Assembly: GCA_035533595.1 (NCBI GenBank) | Contig: DATLTN010000025.1 | Location: 1-64,000, forward strand | DNA length: 64,000 bases | Source: Acidimicrobiales bacterium | GTDB lineage: Bacteria > Actinomycetota > Acidimicrobiia > Acidimicrobiales > Bog-793 | Direction: 5' to 3' | Shown: in pieces, positions 52,249 through 59,611 of the stretch | How positions within the stretch are numbered: the stretch's first letter is position 1 | How the letters are laid out: each line of letters begins with the position of its first letter | Notes under the pieces: model-generated | What the model was told of the DNA's origin: nothing | The model's input: the letters and a program-made list of their open reading frames with translations, nothing else | Database searches by the model: none | Translations under genes and position numbers: made by a program

Positions 52249-53652
52249 TCAGGTGAGCTCGCCGGCTCCCCAGAAGCCGGGTAGCGGCTCGGCTCCCTGG
52301 CCGCCCTTCGCGTAGCGAGCCAGCCGCTCGCGCGCGGCCGGGTCGAGCAGGTCGACGAGGTCGAAGACGACCGACGGCCCGGCGCTGCGCAGCGCGGCGT
52401 CCCCCGGTCCGGGGCGCTTCGGCAGTTCGGTGGTGAGGAGGACGAGCGGCGCCTCGCTGCGGCCGCGCACCGCCGCCGCCCGACCGAGGGCGCGCCAGAC
52501 CGCGTCGTTGCGGGCCAGGCCGCCACGGTGGCTCACGAACGCGCCGACGACGTCGAAGAGGAACTCCTCGCCTGCCGCGTCGCGCGCCGCGAAGGAGATC
52601 CGCACCCCGCTCTTCGCCACGAGGTGGTCTGTCGCGGTGACGGTGAAACCCGCACCGTCGAGGACCGCGGCGGCGAGCTGCTCGGCCGAGCGCCCCTCGC
52701 GGCGTGCCTCGGCCGCGAGCCCGTCCGCACTCCCGCCTGCTGCGGCGAGGGCCGCGACGCGCCTCCGGGCGGTCTCGACGTAGGAGGCGTCGGTGTCGTA
52801 GCCCACGTAGCGGCGGCGGAGGCGGGCCGCGGCGACGAGGGTCGACCCGGCGCCCATGAAGGGGTCGAGGACGAGGTCGCCCGCGAAGGTGTAGAGGCGG
52901 ATCAGCTGCTCGGGCAGCTCGACGGGGAAGGGTGCGGGATGGCCGACGCGCCGCGCCGACTCAGGGGGGATGCTCCACAGGTCGAGGGTGAGGGCCATGA
53001 AGTCCTCGGCCATCAGCGTGCTCTCCGAGGGGAGGCCCTGCTCGCGGCGCCGCTTGCCGCCGAGCGCCCGATCGAAGCGGCCCTTGCTCGCGACCACGAC
53101 CCGTTCGGTGATGTCGCGGAGCACCGGGTTGCTGGCGCTGCGGAACGACCCCCACGCGCAGTTGCCGCTCGCCCCCTCGCCCTTCTGCCAGATGAGCTCG
53201 CCGCGCAGGAGGAGGCCGAGGTCGTCCTGCAGGATGCGGATCACGTCCGCCGAGAGGCTGCGGTAGGGCTTGCGCCCGAGATTGGCGACGTTGACGGCGA
53301 TCCGCCCCCCGGGCTCGAGGACACGGGCGCACTCGGTGAAGACCGCGCCGAGGAGCGCGAGGTACTCGAGATAGGAGGCGGGGACCCCCTCGCGCTCCAC
53401 CTCCTCCTCGTAGGTCTTGCCGGCGAAGTAGGGCGGTGAGGTGACGACGAGGGCGACGGAGTTGTCGGCGACCTCGGCCATCGTCCGCGCGTCGGCGCAG
53501 AGGAAGGGCTCGGCGACGGGGAGCGGCGGCGCGACCTGCTCGTCGGAGGAGAGCAGCGGTGGCCGGAAGCGGTCATAGAAGGCCGCGGCGTCGTGGTTCT
53601 CGCGCCGGCTCACCCCGAAATTCGATGTTGCGGTACGTCGACGCGCCGACAT
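52249..53652 (-). CDS. Orphan site-specific DNA methyltransferase with C-terminal extra domain
   Basis: 467 residues. Catalytic motif IV TSPPY at 71-75 precedes the SAM motif DPFMGAGST at 263-271, the order of the beta group. TSPPY suggests N4-cytosine, though N6-adenine cannot be excluded. Residues about 320-450 form an additional domain with GVRISFAARDAAGEEFLFDV, a conserved AFVSHRGGLARNDAVWRALG and VFDLVDLLDP. Nothing like a restriction endonuclease gene is adjacent. The extra domain has the alternating strand-and-acidic pattern of PD-(D/E)XK-like folds, but that is only my reading. ATG at 53652. Confidence 0.9.
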   Translation of the reverse strand: MSARRRTATSNFGVSRRENHDAAAFYDRFRPPLLSSDEQVAPPLPVAEPFLCADARTMAEVADNSVALVVTSPPYFAGKTYEEEVEREGVPASYLEYLALLGAVFTECARVLEPGGRIAVNVANLGRKPYRSLSADVIRILQDDLGLLLRGELIWQKGEGASGNCAWGSFRSASNPVLRDITERVVVASKGRFDRALGGKRRREQGLPSESTLMAEDFMALTLDLWSIPPESARRVGHPAPFPVELPEQLIRLYTFAGDLVLDPFMGAGSTLVAAARLRRRYVGYDTDASYVETARRRVAALAAAGGSADGLAAEARREGRSAEQLAAAVLDGAGFTVTATDHLVAKSGVRISFAARDAAGEEFLFDVVGAFVSHRGGLARNDAVWRALGRAAAVRGRSEAPLVLLTTELPKRPGPGDAALRSAGPSVVFDLVDLLDPAARERLARYAKGGQGAEPLPGFWGAGELT

Positions 53653-53742
53653 GGGCCCTCCGCCCGCGCAATCTACCGGCGCCCCCGCCGTAAAGGAGGG
53701 ATGGGGGGCGGCACGTGCCGCCGCGACCTATCGTCCGAGGTG

Positions 53743-54711
53743 ATGGAGTACCGGGACTTCGGGAAGACGGGGCTGCAGGTGAGCCTCTGCGGCCTCGGCT
53801 CGGGGGGCGCGAGCCGCCTCGGCCTCGCCTACGGCTCGACCGAGGAGCAGGCGATCGCCGTCATCCACCGCGCGCTCGAGCTCGGCATCAACTACTTCGA
53901 CACCGCCGAGAACTACGCGAACGAGGCGGTCGTCGGGCGCGGCCTCGCGGGCCACCGCGACGAGGTCGTCCTCTCGACCAAGGTCGGGCCGCGCACCGCT
54001 GACGACGTGCTCCTCACCGCGAAGGAGCTACGTGCCGCCGTCGAGCTCGCGCTCGAGAAGCTCGGCACCGACCGCGTCGACGTCTTCCACCTGCACCGCC
54101 TGCGCGCCTCGGACTTCGACTACTTCACCGCCGAGCTCGCACCCGAGCTCGAGTGCCTGCGCGACGCGGGCAAGCTCCGCTTCACGGGGGTCTCGGAGAG
54201 CACGGGCGACGACCCCGAGCACCTGATGCTGCAGCGCGCCGTCGCCGAGGACCTCTTCGACGTGGTGATGGTGGGCTTCACCTTCTTCAACCAGTCGGCG
54301 CGCGACAAGGTCTTCCCGGCGGCGATCGCGCACGGCACCGCCGTAGAGATCATGGCCTCGGCGCGCACCCAGTTCTCCCAGGCCGAGCTGCTCGCGAAGG
54401 AGATCACCGAGCGCATCGCCTCGGGCGAGGTCGATGCCGACGGGATCGACCTCGCCGCGCCGCTCGACTTCCTGATCGGCCCGGGCAGGGCCACCTCGGT
54501 CGCCGAGGCCTCCTACCGCTTCGCCGCGCACGAGCCGGGCGTGCACACCGTGCTCGTCGGGACCGGGAAGATCGACCACCTCGAGGAGAACGTCGTCTCG
54601 CTGAACGCGGGGCCCCTCCCCGGCGACGTCACCGAGGTGCTCGTCGAGGCCTTCGGCCACCTCGCCTCTGCCGTCTTCGTGCCCGGCCGACCGGTCGCGA
54701 AGTGGGCCTGA
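53743..54711 (+). CDS. Aldo/keto reductase family oxidoreductase
   Basis: 322 residues from ATG 53743, with GAGG close upstream. The family core is GINYFDTAENYANEAVVGRG (Asp and Tyr of the tetrad), DEVVLSTKVG (Lys), and DVFHLHRLRASDF (His). It reduces an aldehyde or ketone with NAD(P)H. It is adjacent to a cupin gene (53 bp) on the same strand, and a second, only moderately similar family member lies at 57703-58671. Divergent from the DNA methyltransferase. Confidence 0.92.
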   Translation: MEYRDFGKTGLQVSLCGLGSGGASRLGLAYGSTEEQAIAVIHRALELGINYFDTAENYANEAVVGRGLAGHRDEVVLSTKVGPRTADDVLLTAKELRAAVELALEKLGTDRVDVFHLHRLRASDFDYFTAELAPELECLRDAGKLRFTGVSESTGDDPEHLMLQRAVAEDLFDVVMVGFTFFNQSARDKVFPAAIAHGTAVEIMASARTQFSQAELLAKEITERIASGEVDADGIDLAAPLDFLIGPGRATSVAEASYRFAAHEPGVHTVLVGTGKIDHLEENVVSLNAGPLPGDVTEVLVEAFGHLASAVFVPGRPVAKWA

Positions 54712-54763
54712 GCCCGTCCGCCATCCGAACAGCTCTCCGCAGCACCTCACAGAGGGGGAACCG

Positions 54764-55240
54764 ATGACCACCACCGAGACCGAGACCGCGATCACCACCG
54801 ACCCCGAGGCGGCGACCTTCACCCTCGCGGGCACCCCGGTGCTCTCCGCCGGCCGCTACGACGAGGTGCTCGCCGCCGCAAACGGCTTCGGCGCGCGGGT
54901 GAAGGTCTACTTCGAAGGGGGCGAGAACGCGACCCACACCCATCTCGCGGAGGAGCACCTCTTCTTCGTCCTCGCCGGGCAGGCGACCTTCCACCTCGGC
55001 CGCGAGGGCGAGGAGGAGCGGGTCGTGGACGTCCACGAGGGGGTGCTCATTCCGCACGGCGCCTACTACCGCTTCCAGAGCTCGGGCGAGGAGAACCTCG
55101 TGATGCTGCGCGTCGGCGCCTCGAGCGGGGACGACCGCGGGCGCGTCGGCGCGGACGGCAAGCCCCTGCCGGGCCACAGCGCGGCGAACAACCACGTCGA
55201 GGGCGTCCCCTTCCCCGGCGCCTTCTTCAAGGCTCCCTGA
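54764..55240 (+). CDS. Single-domain cupin protein
   Basis: 158 residues. Cupin motif GGENATHTHLAEEHLFFVL with H-x-H and Glu-Glu-His, and motif 2 PHGAYYRFQSSGEENL, so the metal site is complete. Paralogue of the 152-residue cupin at 41784-42242. Probably cotranscribed with the upstream aldo/keto reductase. Substrate unknown. It converges with the regulator gene at 55264. Confidence 0.87.
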   Translation: MTTTETETAITTDPEAATFTLAGTPVLSAGRYDEVLAAANGFGARVKVYFEGGENATHTHLAEEHLFFVLAGQATFHLGREGEEERVVDVHEGVLIPHGAYYRFQSSGEENLVMLRVGASSGDDRGRVGADGKPLPGHSAANNHVEGVPFPGAFFKAP

Positions 55241-55263
55241 AGCCCGCGTCGCTGGCCGGCGGG

Positions 55264-55929
55264 TCAGCCCGCGGCGACGCGCGGCGTGACCTCGTAGGCG
55301 CACTGCCGGGCCCCGGCGACGAGGTGGGCGACGCGCCGCACCTCCGCCTCGGGGAGGGCGGCCTGGATGAACTCGAGCTCGCTCACGCAGGCGTGCCCGT
55401 AGCGCTGGGCGACCGCCCAGATCGCACAGTTCCGCTCGACGATCAGGTAGCCCCCGGCGATCTCCTCCACGCCGGCGAGGTAGCCGTCGGCGTCGAGGAT
55501 GCGCGCCAGCTCGGCGACGCGCGCGCCGAGGCCGTCGAGGGGCTCGAGGTGCGCCCGCGCGCCCGCGATCCGGTGCTCGCGGCGCCGCTCGAAGAGCGAG
55601 GCGAGGAGGGTGGGGTCGGCGTCGTCGAGGTAGCCGAGGAGCTCGTTGGTGAGCTCGCCGTAGGCCTTCGGGAAGAGGTGGTCGGCCTCGGGGGTGACGC
55701 TGTAGCGGAGCGTCCTGCGCCCCCGCCGCGGGCTCGGCGGATCCTCCTCGACCGCCTCCACGAGGCCTTCCTCGCTCAGCACGTTGAGGTGCTGGCGGAC
55801 GCCGCTGTGCGTCATCTGCAGCTGCTCGGCGAGCTCTTCGACGCCCGCCTCGCCGCGGCGGCGGAGCGCGTAGAGGACGGCCCGGCGCCCCGGGGGGAGG
55901 GTCACGCGGCCAGCCGGGGAGAGGGTCAC
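55264..55929 (-). CDS. SufR-like helix-turn-helix repressor with three of four cluster cysteines
   Basis: 221 residues, GTG at 55929 overlapping the stop of the QueA-like gene (GTGA). A DeoR/ArsR-type winged helix (20-60; GVEELAEQLQMTHSGVRQHL) precedes a C-terminal domain. Cysteines C168, C181 and C210 match the spacing of the cyanobacterial SufR cluster motif C-x12-C-x13-C-x14-C, as I recall it, except that the third Cys is Ala195. SufR represses Fe-S assembly genes; this relative may sense Fe-S, metal or redox state with a three-Cys site. As last gene of the SDR/QueA-like operon it probably regulates that operon. Confidence 0.85.
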   Translation of the reverse strand: MTLSPAGRVTLPPGRRAVLYALRRRGEAGVEELAEQLQMTHSGVRQHLNVLSEEGLVEAVEEDPPSPRRGRRTLRYSVTPEADHLFPKAYGELTNELLGYLDDADPTLLASLFERRREHRIAGARAHLEPLDGLGARVAELARILDADGYLAGVEEIAGGYLIVERNCAIWAVAQRYGHACVSELEFIQAALPEAEVRRVAHLVAGARQCAYEVTPRVAAG

Positions 55930-56987
55930 CGGGACGCCCCGTCGGGGAGCAGCAGGTGGCTGTCCCCGAACTCGTGCCAGCGGTAGCCGGCGGCGATCGC
56001 GTGACGGTAGGCGGCCCCGAGGGCGGGGCGGGAGAGCACCGACTCGAGCAGCAGCAGGTGCGTCGAGGCGGGCTCGTGCCAGCCGGTGAGGAGGCCGTCC
56101 AGGGAGGCGACGGGGTGCTCGGCGGTGACGAGCGCCTCCGAGAAGCCCTCGCCGGGGTGAACGACGGCGCGCTCGTCGGTGACGCTCGCGAGCGCCCGCA
56201 CGACGGTCGTCCCGACCGCAAGCACCCGTGCGCCGCGCCGGCGGGCACTGTTCAACGCCGAGGCCGCGCTCGCGGAGACCCGGAAGTACTCGGGGTAGGG
56301 GCGCTCGGCGCCCTCGAGCGAGGAGACCCCGGTGTGCAGGAGGATCGGCACGACCCCGATGCCTCGGGCGACGAGGTCGGTGACAAGCTCGTGGCTGAAG
56401 GGCCGGCCGGCGCTCGGCATCTCGGCGCTGCCGGACTCGCGGCCGAAGATCGTCTGGTAGGCCGCGAGGGGGAAGGGGCCGGGGGCGTGGCGGTAGCTGA
56501 TCGGGTGCCCGTGCGCGGCCGCGTAGCGCGCCCACTCCCCCGCGCCCGGGACCGCGGCCAGCCACAGCCGCCGCGAGTCGCCGAAGGGCGTGAGGAGCGA
56601 GACCGAGGCGCCGCCGGCGAGGGCGACGGTGAGCGGCGCGTCGAGGGTCAGCGGACGGGTGCTCGGGCCGTCGGGGAGGCGGGGCTCGACGAGGTGGAGG
56701 CCGCCCGGGAGGATGCCTGAGTGGTGGAGGACCAGCGCGCGACCGTCGGGGAGGTGCGCGGCGAAGGCGGCGTTCACCGTCGCCGAGGTGTTGACGACGA
56801 CGACGTCGCCGGGGGCGAGGAACGCGCCAAGGTCGCCGAAGGAGGCGTCGAGCGGCTCGTCCTCGCCGCGGCTCACGAGCAGGCGGACGGCGTCGCGCCT
56901 GCGCCCCCGCAGCTCGGGCGGCTCGTGCGCCTCGTTCTCGGGGGGGAGTGTGAAGGAGAACGGCACCTCGACGAGGGCGGTGGTCAT
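55926..56987 (-). CDS. QueA-like S-adenosylmethionine:tRNA ribosyltransferase-isomerase
   Basis: 353 residues in the QueA fold. Matching regions: DVVVVNTSATVNAAFAAHLP near residue 60, AAYQTIFGRE, SAGRPFSHELV, GTTVVRALASV (QueA: GTTxxRxLE), STHLLLLESVL and a terminal EFGDSHLLL. Classical QueA adds an epoxycyclopentane group from SAM to preQ1-tRNA during queuosine synthesis. Several QueA-specific motifs are altered here, and no other queuosine gene is in the window. Its neighbours, an SDR enzyme and a SufR-like repressor, are unusual for queA. It may modify tRNA differently. Start overlaps the SDR stop (ATGA). Confidence 0.83.
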   Translation of the reverse strand: MTTALVEVPFSFTLPPENEAHEPPELRGRRRDAVRLLVSRGEDEPLDASFGDLGAFLAPGDVVVVNTSATVNAAFAAHLPDGRALVLHHSGILPGGLHLVEPRLPDGPSTRPLTLDAPLTVALAGGASVSLLTPFGDSRRLWLAAVPGAGEWARYAAAHGHPISYRHAPGPFPLAAYQTIFGRESGSAEMPSAGRPFSHELVTDLVARGIGVVPILLHTGVSSLEGAERPYPEYFRVSASAASALNSARRRGARVLAVGTTVVRALASVTDERAVVHPGEGFSEALVTAEHPVASLDGLLTGWHEPASTHLLLLESVLSRPALGAAYRHAIAAGYRWHEFGDSHLLLPDGASR

Positions 56988-57688
56988 CGCGTCGCCTCCC
57001 TTTGCTCCTCGAGGAGCGTGCTCGCGAGATAGCGGCCGCTCGGTTGGCCACCTTCGATGAGCGCCAGCAACGCCGGGACCACCGACGCCGCCTCCGGCCG
57101 GTCCGAGATGTCCTCGCCGGGGAAGGCCGCGGCGTGCATCTCGGTGCGCATGTCCCCCGGGTCGACGACGAGCACCCGCAGCGCCGGTTCCTCGAGCGCG
57201 AGCACCGCGCTCGCGTGCTCGAGGGCCGCCTTCGAGGAGCCGTAGCCGCCCCAGCCGGCGTAGGGCTCCGCGCCGGCGTCAGAGGTGATGTTCAGCACCG
57301 TGGCGCCCTCGGCGAGGTCCCCCCGCAGCGCGGCGACGAGCGCGAGCGGGGCGACGGTGTTCACGTTGTAGATCTCGAGGAGGTGCCCGGCGCCGAGCTC
57401 CAAAAGTTCCCGCAGCGGGGTCGGGCCGAGGGTGCTCGCGTTGTTGACGACGAGCGAGACCCGGCCGAGGCGGCGCGCCGCAGCGACCAGTTCCTCACGA
57501 TGGTGGGGGTTCGCGACATCGCCCGGCACCGCGAGCACCTCGCTCCCACCGCCGAGCGCCTTCGTCGCCGCCTCCAGCCGCTCGCCTCTCCGGGCGTCGA
57601 TGACGAGCGCCCACCCCTCCTCGTGGAGGCGGCGGGCGAGCTCGAGGCCGAGCCCCTGAGAGGCACCCGTCACCACTGCGATGCGCAC
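56984..57688 (-). CDS. Short-chain dehydrogenase/reductase
   Basis: 234 residues from GTG 57688. Cofactor motif VVTGASQGLGLELARRL, NNAS at the NNAG position, catalytic Ser in NITSDAG and YGSSK with Tyr and Lys. A basic residue pair (DARRGERL) after the second strand favours NADPH. First gene of the overlapping operon with the QueA-like enzyme and the SufR-like regulator; all joints overlap by 4 nt. It may reduce a carbonyl in a tRNA-modification or redox pathway. The oxidoreductase identity is sure; the pathway is inferred. Confidence 0.92.
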   Translation of the reverse strand: MRIAVVTGASQGLGLELARRLHEEGWALVIDARRGERLEAATKALGGGSEVLAVPGDVANPHHREELVAAARRLGRVSLVVNNASTLGPTPLRELLELGAGHLLEIYNVNTVAPLALVAALRGDLAEGATVLNITSDAGAEPYAGWGGYGSSKAALEHASAVLALEEPALRVLVVDPGDMRTEMHAAAFPGEDISDRPEAASVVPALLALIEGGQPSGRYLASTLLEEQREATR

Positions 57689-57702
57689 TGTCCGCCACGG
57701 GC

Positions 57703-58671
57703 TCAGTGACCGGCGATGCCGTGCGGCTCGTAGGGCTCCTCGAGCTGCGCGACCTCCTCCTCGGAGAGCGTGAGCCCGACCGCGCCGAGCGCCTCTTCGA
57801 GCTGGGAGAGCTTGGTGACGCCGATGATCGGCGCCGCCACGACCGGCTTGGAGAGGATCCACGCGAGTGCCACCTGGGCCCGGCTGACCTCGCGCTTGGC
57901 GGCGATCTCGGCGACCCGCTCGACGATCGTGCGGTCGTCCTCCGAGTACAGGCGCCTGCCGAAGTCGTCGGTCTCGCTGCGCGCCGTGGCGGCGTCCCAG
58001 TCACGGGTGAGGCGCCCCCGTGCGAGCGGGCTCCAGGGGATCGAGGCGACTCCCTCGGCGAGGCAGAGCGGGAGCATCTCGCGCTCCTCCTCGCGGTAGA
58101 GGAGGTTGTAGTGGTCCTGCATCGTGACGAAGCGAGCCAAGCCGTGCCGCTCGGAGGCGTGCAGCATCTTCGCGAACTGCCAGGCGTACATCGACGAGGC
58201 GCCGATGTAGCGCGCCTTCCCGGCCTTCACGACGGCGTCGAGGGCCTCGAGGGTCTCCTCGACGGGCGTCGTCGGGTCAAAGCGGTGGATCTGGTAGAGG
58301 TCGACGTAGTCGGTGCCGAGGCGACGGAGGCTGTGGTCGATCTCGGAGAGGATCGCCTTTCTCGAGAGGCCCGCGCCGTTCGGCCCCTCGTGCATGCGGC
58401 CGTGCACCTTGGTGGCGAGGACGACCTCATCGCGGTCGGCGAACTCGCGCAGCGCCCTGCCGACGATCTCCTCGCTGCTGCCTGCTGAATAGACGTTGGC
58501 GGTGTCGAAGAAGTTCACGCCACCCTCGATCGCGGCGCGGATGATCACGCGGGAGTCGGCCTCCGAGAGGCTCCACGGGTGGCCGCCCCGGTCGGGCTCG
58601 CCGAAGCTCATGCAACCGAGGCAGATCTTCGAGACGTCGAGCCCCGTCGCACCGAGCTTGCGGTATTCCAT
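57703..58671 (-). CDS. Aldo/keto reductase family oxidoreductase
   Basis: 322 residues. Tetrad: D in NFFDTANVYSAGSSEE, Y in the same segment, K in EVVLATKVHG, H in DLYQIHRFDPTTP. The C-terminal NADP site (AWILSKPVVAAPIIGVT) is typical of AKR7/AKR11-like Gfo-independent reductases such as YghZ/YdhF types. It reduces aldehydes or ketones. The 14-bp gap to the SDR gene (57688 to 57703) suggests that it is the first gene of the same operon. Confidence 0.94.
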   Translation of the reverse strand: MEYRKLGATGLDVSKICLGCMSFGEPDRGGHPWSLSEADSRVIIRAAIEGGVNFFDTANVYSAGSSEEIVGRALREFADRDEVVLATKVHGRMHEGPNGAGLSRKAILSEIDHSLRRLGTDYVDLYQIHRFDPTTPVEETLEALDAVVKAGKARYIGASSMYAWQFAKMLHASERHGLARFVTMQDHYNLLYREEEREMLPLCLAEGVASIPWSPLARGRLTRDWDAATARSETDDFGRRLYSEDDRTIVERVAEIAAKREVSRAQVALAWILSKPVVAAPIIGVTKLSQLEEALGAVGLTLSEEEVAQLEEPYEPHGIAGH

Positions 58672-58767
58672 GTCGCCTCCTGGGTCGGCCCCCTCGCCAC
58701 CCTAGGTCGCGCCCCGGCCTCAGTCGGCGGGCGGGCCCCGTCGCTCGGAGCGCGCTGCCGGACTATT

Positions 58768-58789
58768 TGACACAGTAAGATCTGTGGCA
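58768..58789. promoter_or_regulatory. Inverted repeat TGACACAG-N6-CTGTGGCA in the divergent promoter region
   Basis: 8-bp arms with one mismatch (A/G) around a 6-nt spacer, between the divergent aldo/keto reductase and PadR genes. It overlaps a TTGACA hexamer (58767-58772) that could be a -35 box for the rightward transcript. A plausible repressor site for one or both genes. Confidence 0.4.
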
Positions 58790-58795
58790 AAATAC

Positions 58796-58831
58796 GGGAG
58801 GTCGGTGATGACGGACTCGCGCGCTCCTTGA
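58796..58831 (+). other. Possible leader peptide MTDSRAP with its own ribosome binding site
   Basis: GGGAGG (58796-58801), 6 nt, then ATG at 58808 and a TGA seven codons later. It is followed at once by the TTGACT-type promoter of padR. It is too short to be sure; the good Shine-Dalgarno is the only argument, and the peptide may never be made. Confidence 0.25.
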
Positions 58832-58862
58832 CTTTGTACGTGGAACGTAATTACGTTTACGT
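58828..58862 (+). promoter_or_regulatory. Leaderless-type promoter and operator of the PadR gene
   Basis: TTGACT (58828-58833), 18 nt, then TACGTT (58852-58857), so transcription would start at or beside the ATG at 58863; there is no ribosome binding site. The -10 region overlaps a perfect 14-bp palindrome AACGTAATTACGTT (58844-58857), flanked by TACGT copies (GTACGTGG and TTTACGTATG). This fits autoregulation by PadR binding over the promoter. Confidence 0.6.
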
Positions 58863-59213
58863 ATGCCACGCAAGCAGCGCATCCGTGAGGCGGGCCTTCG
58901 TCGCGAGAACGACCCGCCGCTCCTCGTCCTCATGAGTCTCGCCGCAGGGCCGAAGCACGGACGGGCGCTGATGGAGGACATCGCCGAGTTCGGGGGCGTC
59001 CGCCTCGGCCCGGGCACCCTCTACGGCGCGATCACCCGCCTCGAGGCGGAGGCCCTGATCGAGGCGCTCCCCGTCGAGGGCAATCGCCGCCCCTACCGGC
59101 TCACCGAGCGCGGCGCCGAGTCGCTCGCCGCGATGGTGAACGACCTCCAACGCTTCGCCGAAGTCGGCCGCAGGCGCCTCATCGCCCTCCACCCGGCGGC
59201 CGGTCTCCACTGA
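58863..59213 (+). CDS. PadR-family transcriptional regulator
   Basis: 116 residues. Winged-helix core: LLVLMSLAAGPKHGRALME, then GGVRLGPGTLYGAITRLEAE and RPYRLTERGAESLAAM, all characteristic of PadR proteins, with a C-terminal dimerisation helix. Such regulators repress genes for drug efflux or phenolic acid metabolism and often themselves. The stop TGA overlaps the start of a following small gene by one base, the usual arrangement for padR with a membrane or anti-sigma-like partner. Confidence 0.92.
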   Translation: MPRKQRIREAGLRRENDPPLLVLMSLAAGPKHGRALMEDIAEFGGVRLGPGTLYGAITRLEAEALIEALPVEGNRRPYRLTERGAESLAAMVNDLQRFAEVGRRRLIALHPAAGLH

Positions 59214-59611
59214 TGGCCCGCCCGGGGCGCTGGTACCCCAAGCGCTGGAGGGAACGCTGCGGCGACGAGCTCGAGGAGGAGGAGGGGCTGCTGCACCTGC
59301 GCGACCGCCTCGACGTCCGACGCGCCGCGCTGGCCGAGCGCCACCGCGCGAGCGGCCCCCGCCAGCGCCTCGGGGTGGCCGCGGCGCTCAACGGTCGGCC
59401 ACTGAGGGGCCGTAATTCCCGGCGGGACCCCTCCGCGCGCCGTCCCGGCGGACGGCGGAGAGCACCGCGAACGAGGAGCGGGGATGGCAATATCGGTGAC
59501 CACGGTGACCGACGACGATCGGCTCGCGAGCCTCACCCTCGCGTACCAGCTCATTCACGACCTCCAGGCCGGCGTGCCCGGCGCGAGCGAAGAGCTCGCG
59601 CTGCTCGCTGA
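59213..59611 (+). CDS. Remnant of the small protein that usually follows padR
   Basis: The first 48 codons (GRWYPKRWRERCGDELEEEE, then LRDRLDVRRAALAERH) match the common 'YPRxWRERYGDE...LRDxLDLVRGALDARL' protein found after padR in actinobacteria. After about residue 50 the composition becomes Arg/Pro-rich and unlike a protein, and the frame then overlaps the diguanylate cyclase gene by 128 bp. It is probably a truncated or decayed gene; the 3' part of the frame is unlikely to be meaningful. Confidence 0.4.
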   Translation: MARPGRWYPKRWRERCGDELEEEEGLLHLRDRLDVRRAALAERHRASGPRQRLGVAAALNGRPLRGRNSRRDPSARRPGGRRRAPRTRSGDGNIGDHGDRRRSAREPHPRVPAHSRPPGRRARRERRARAAR

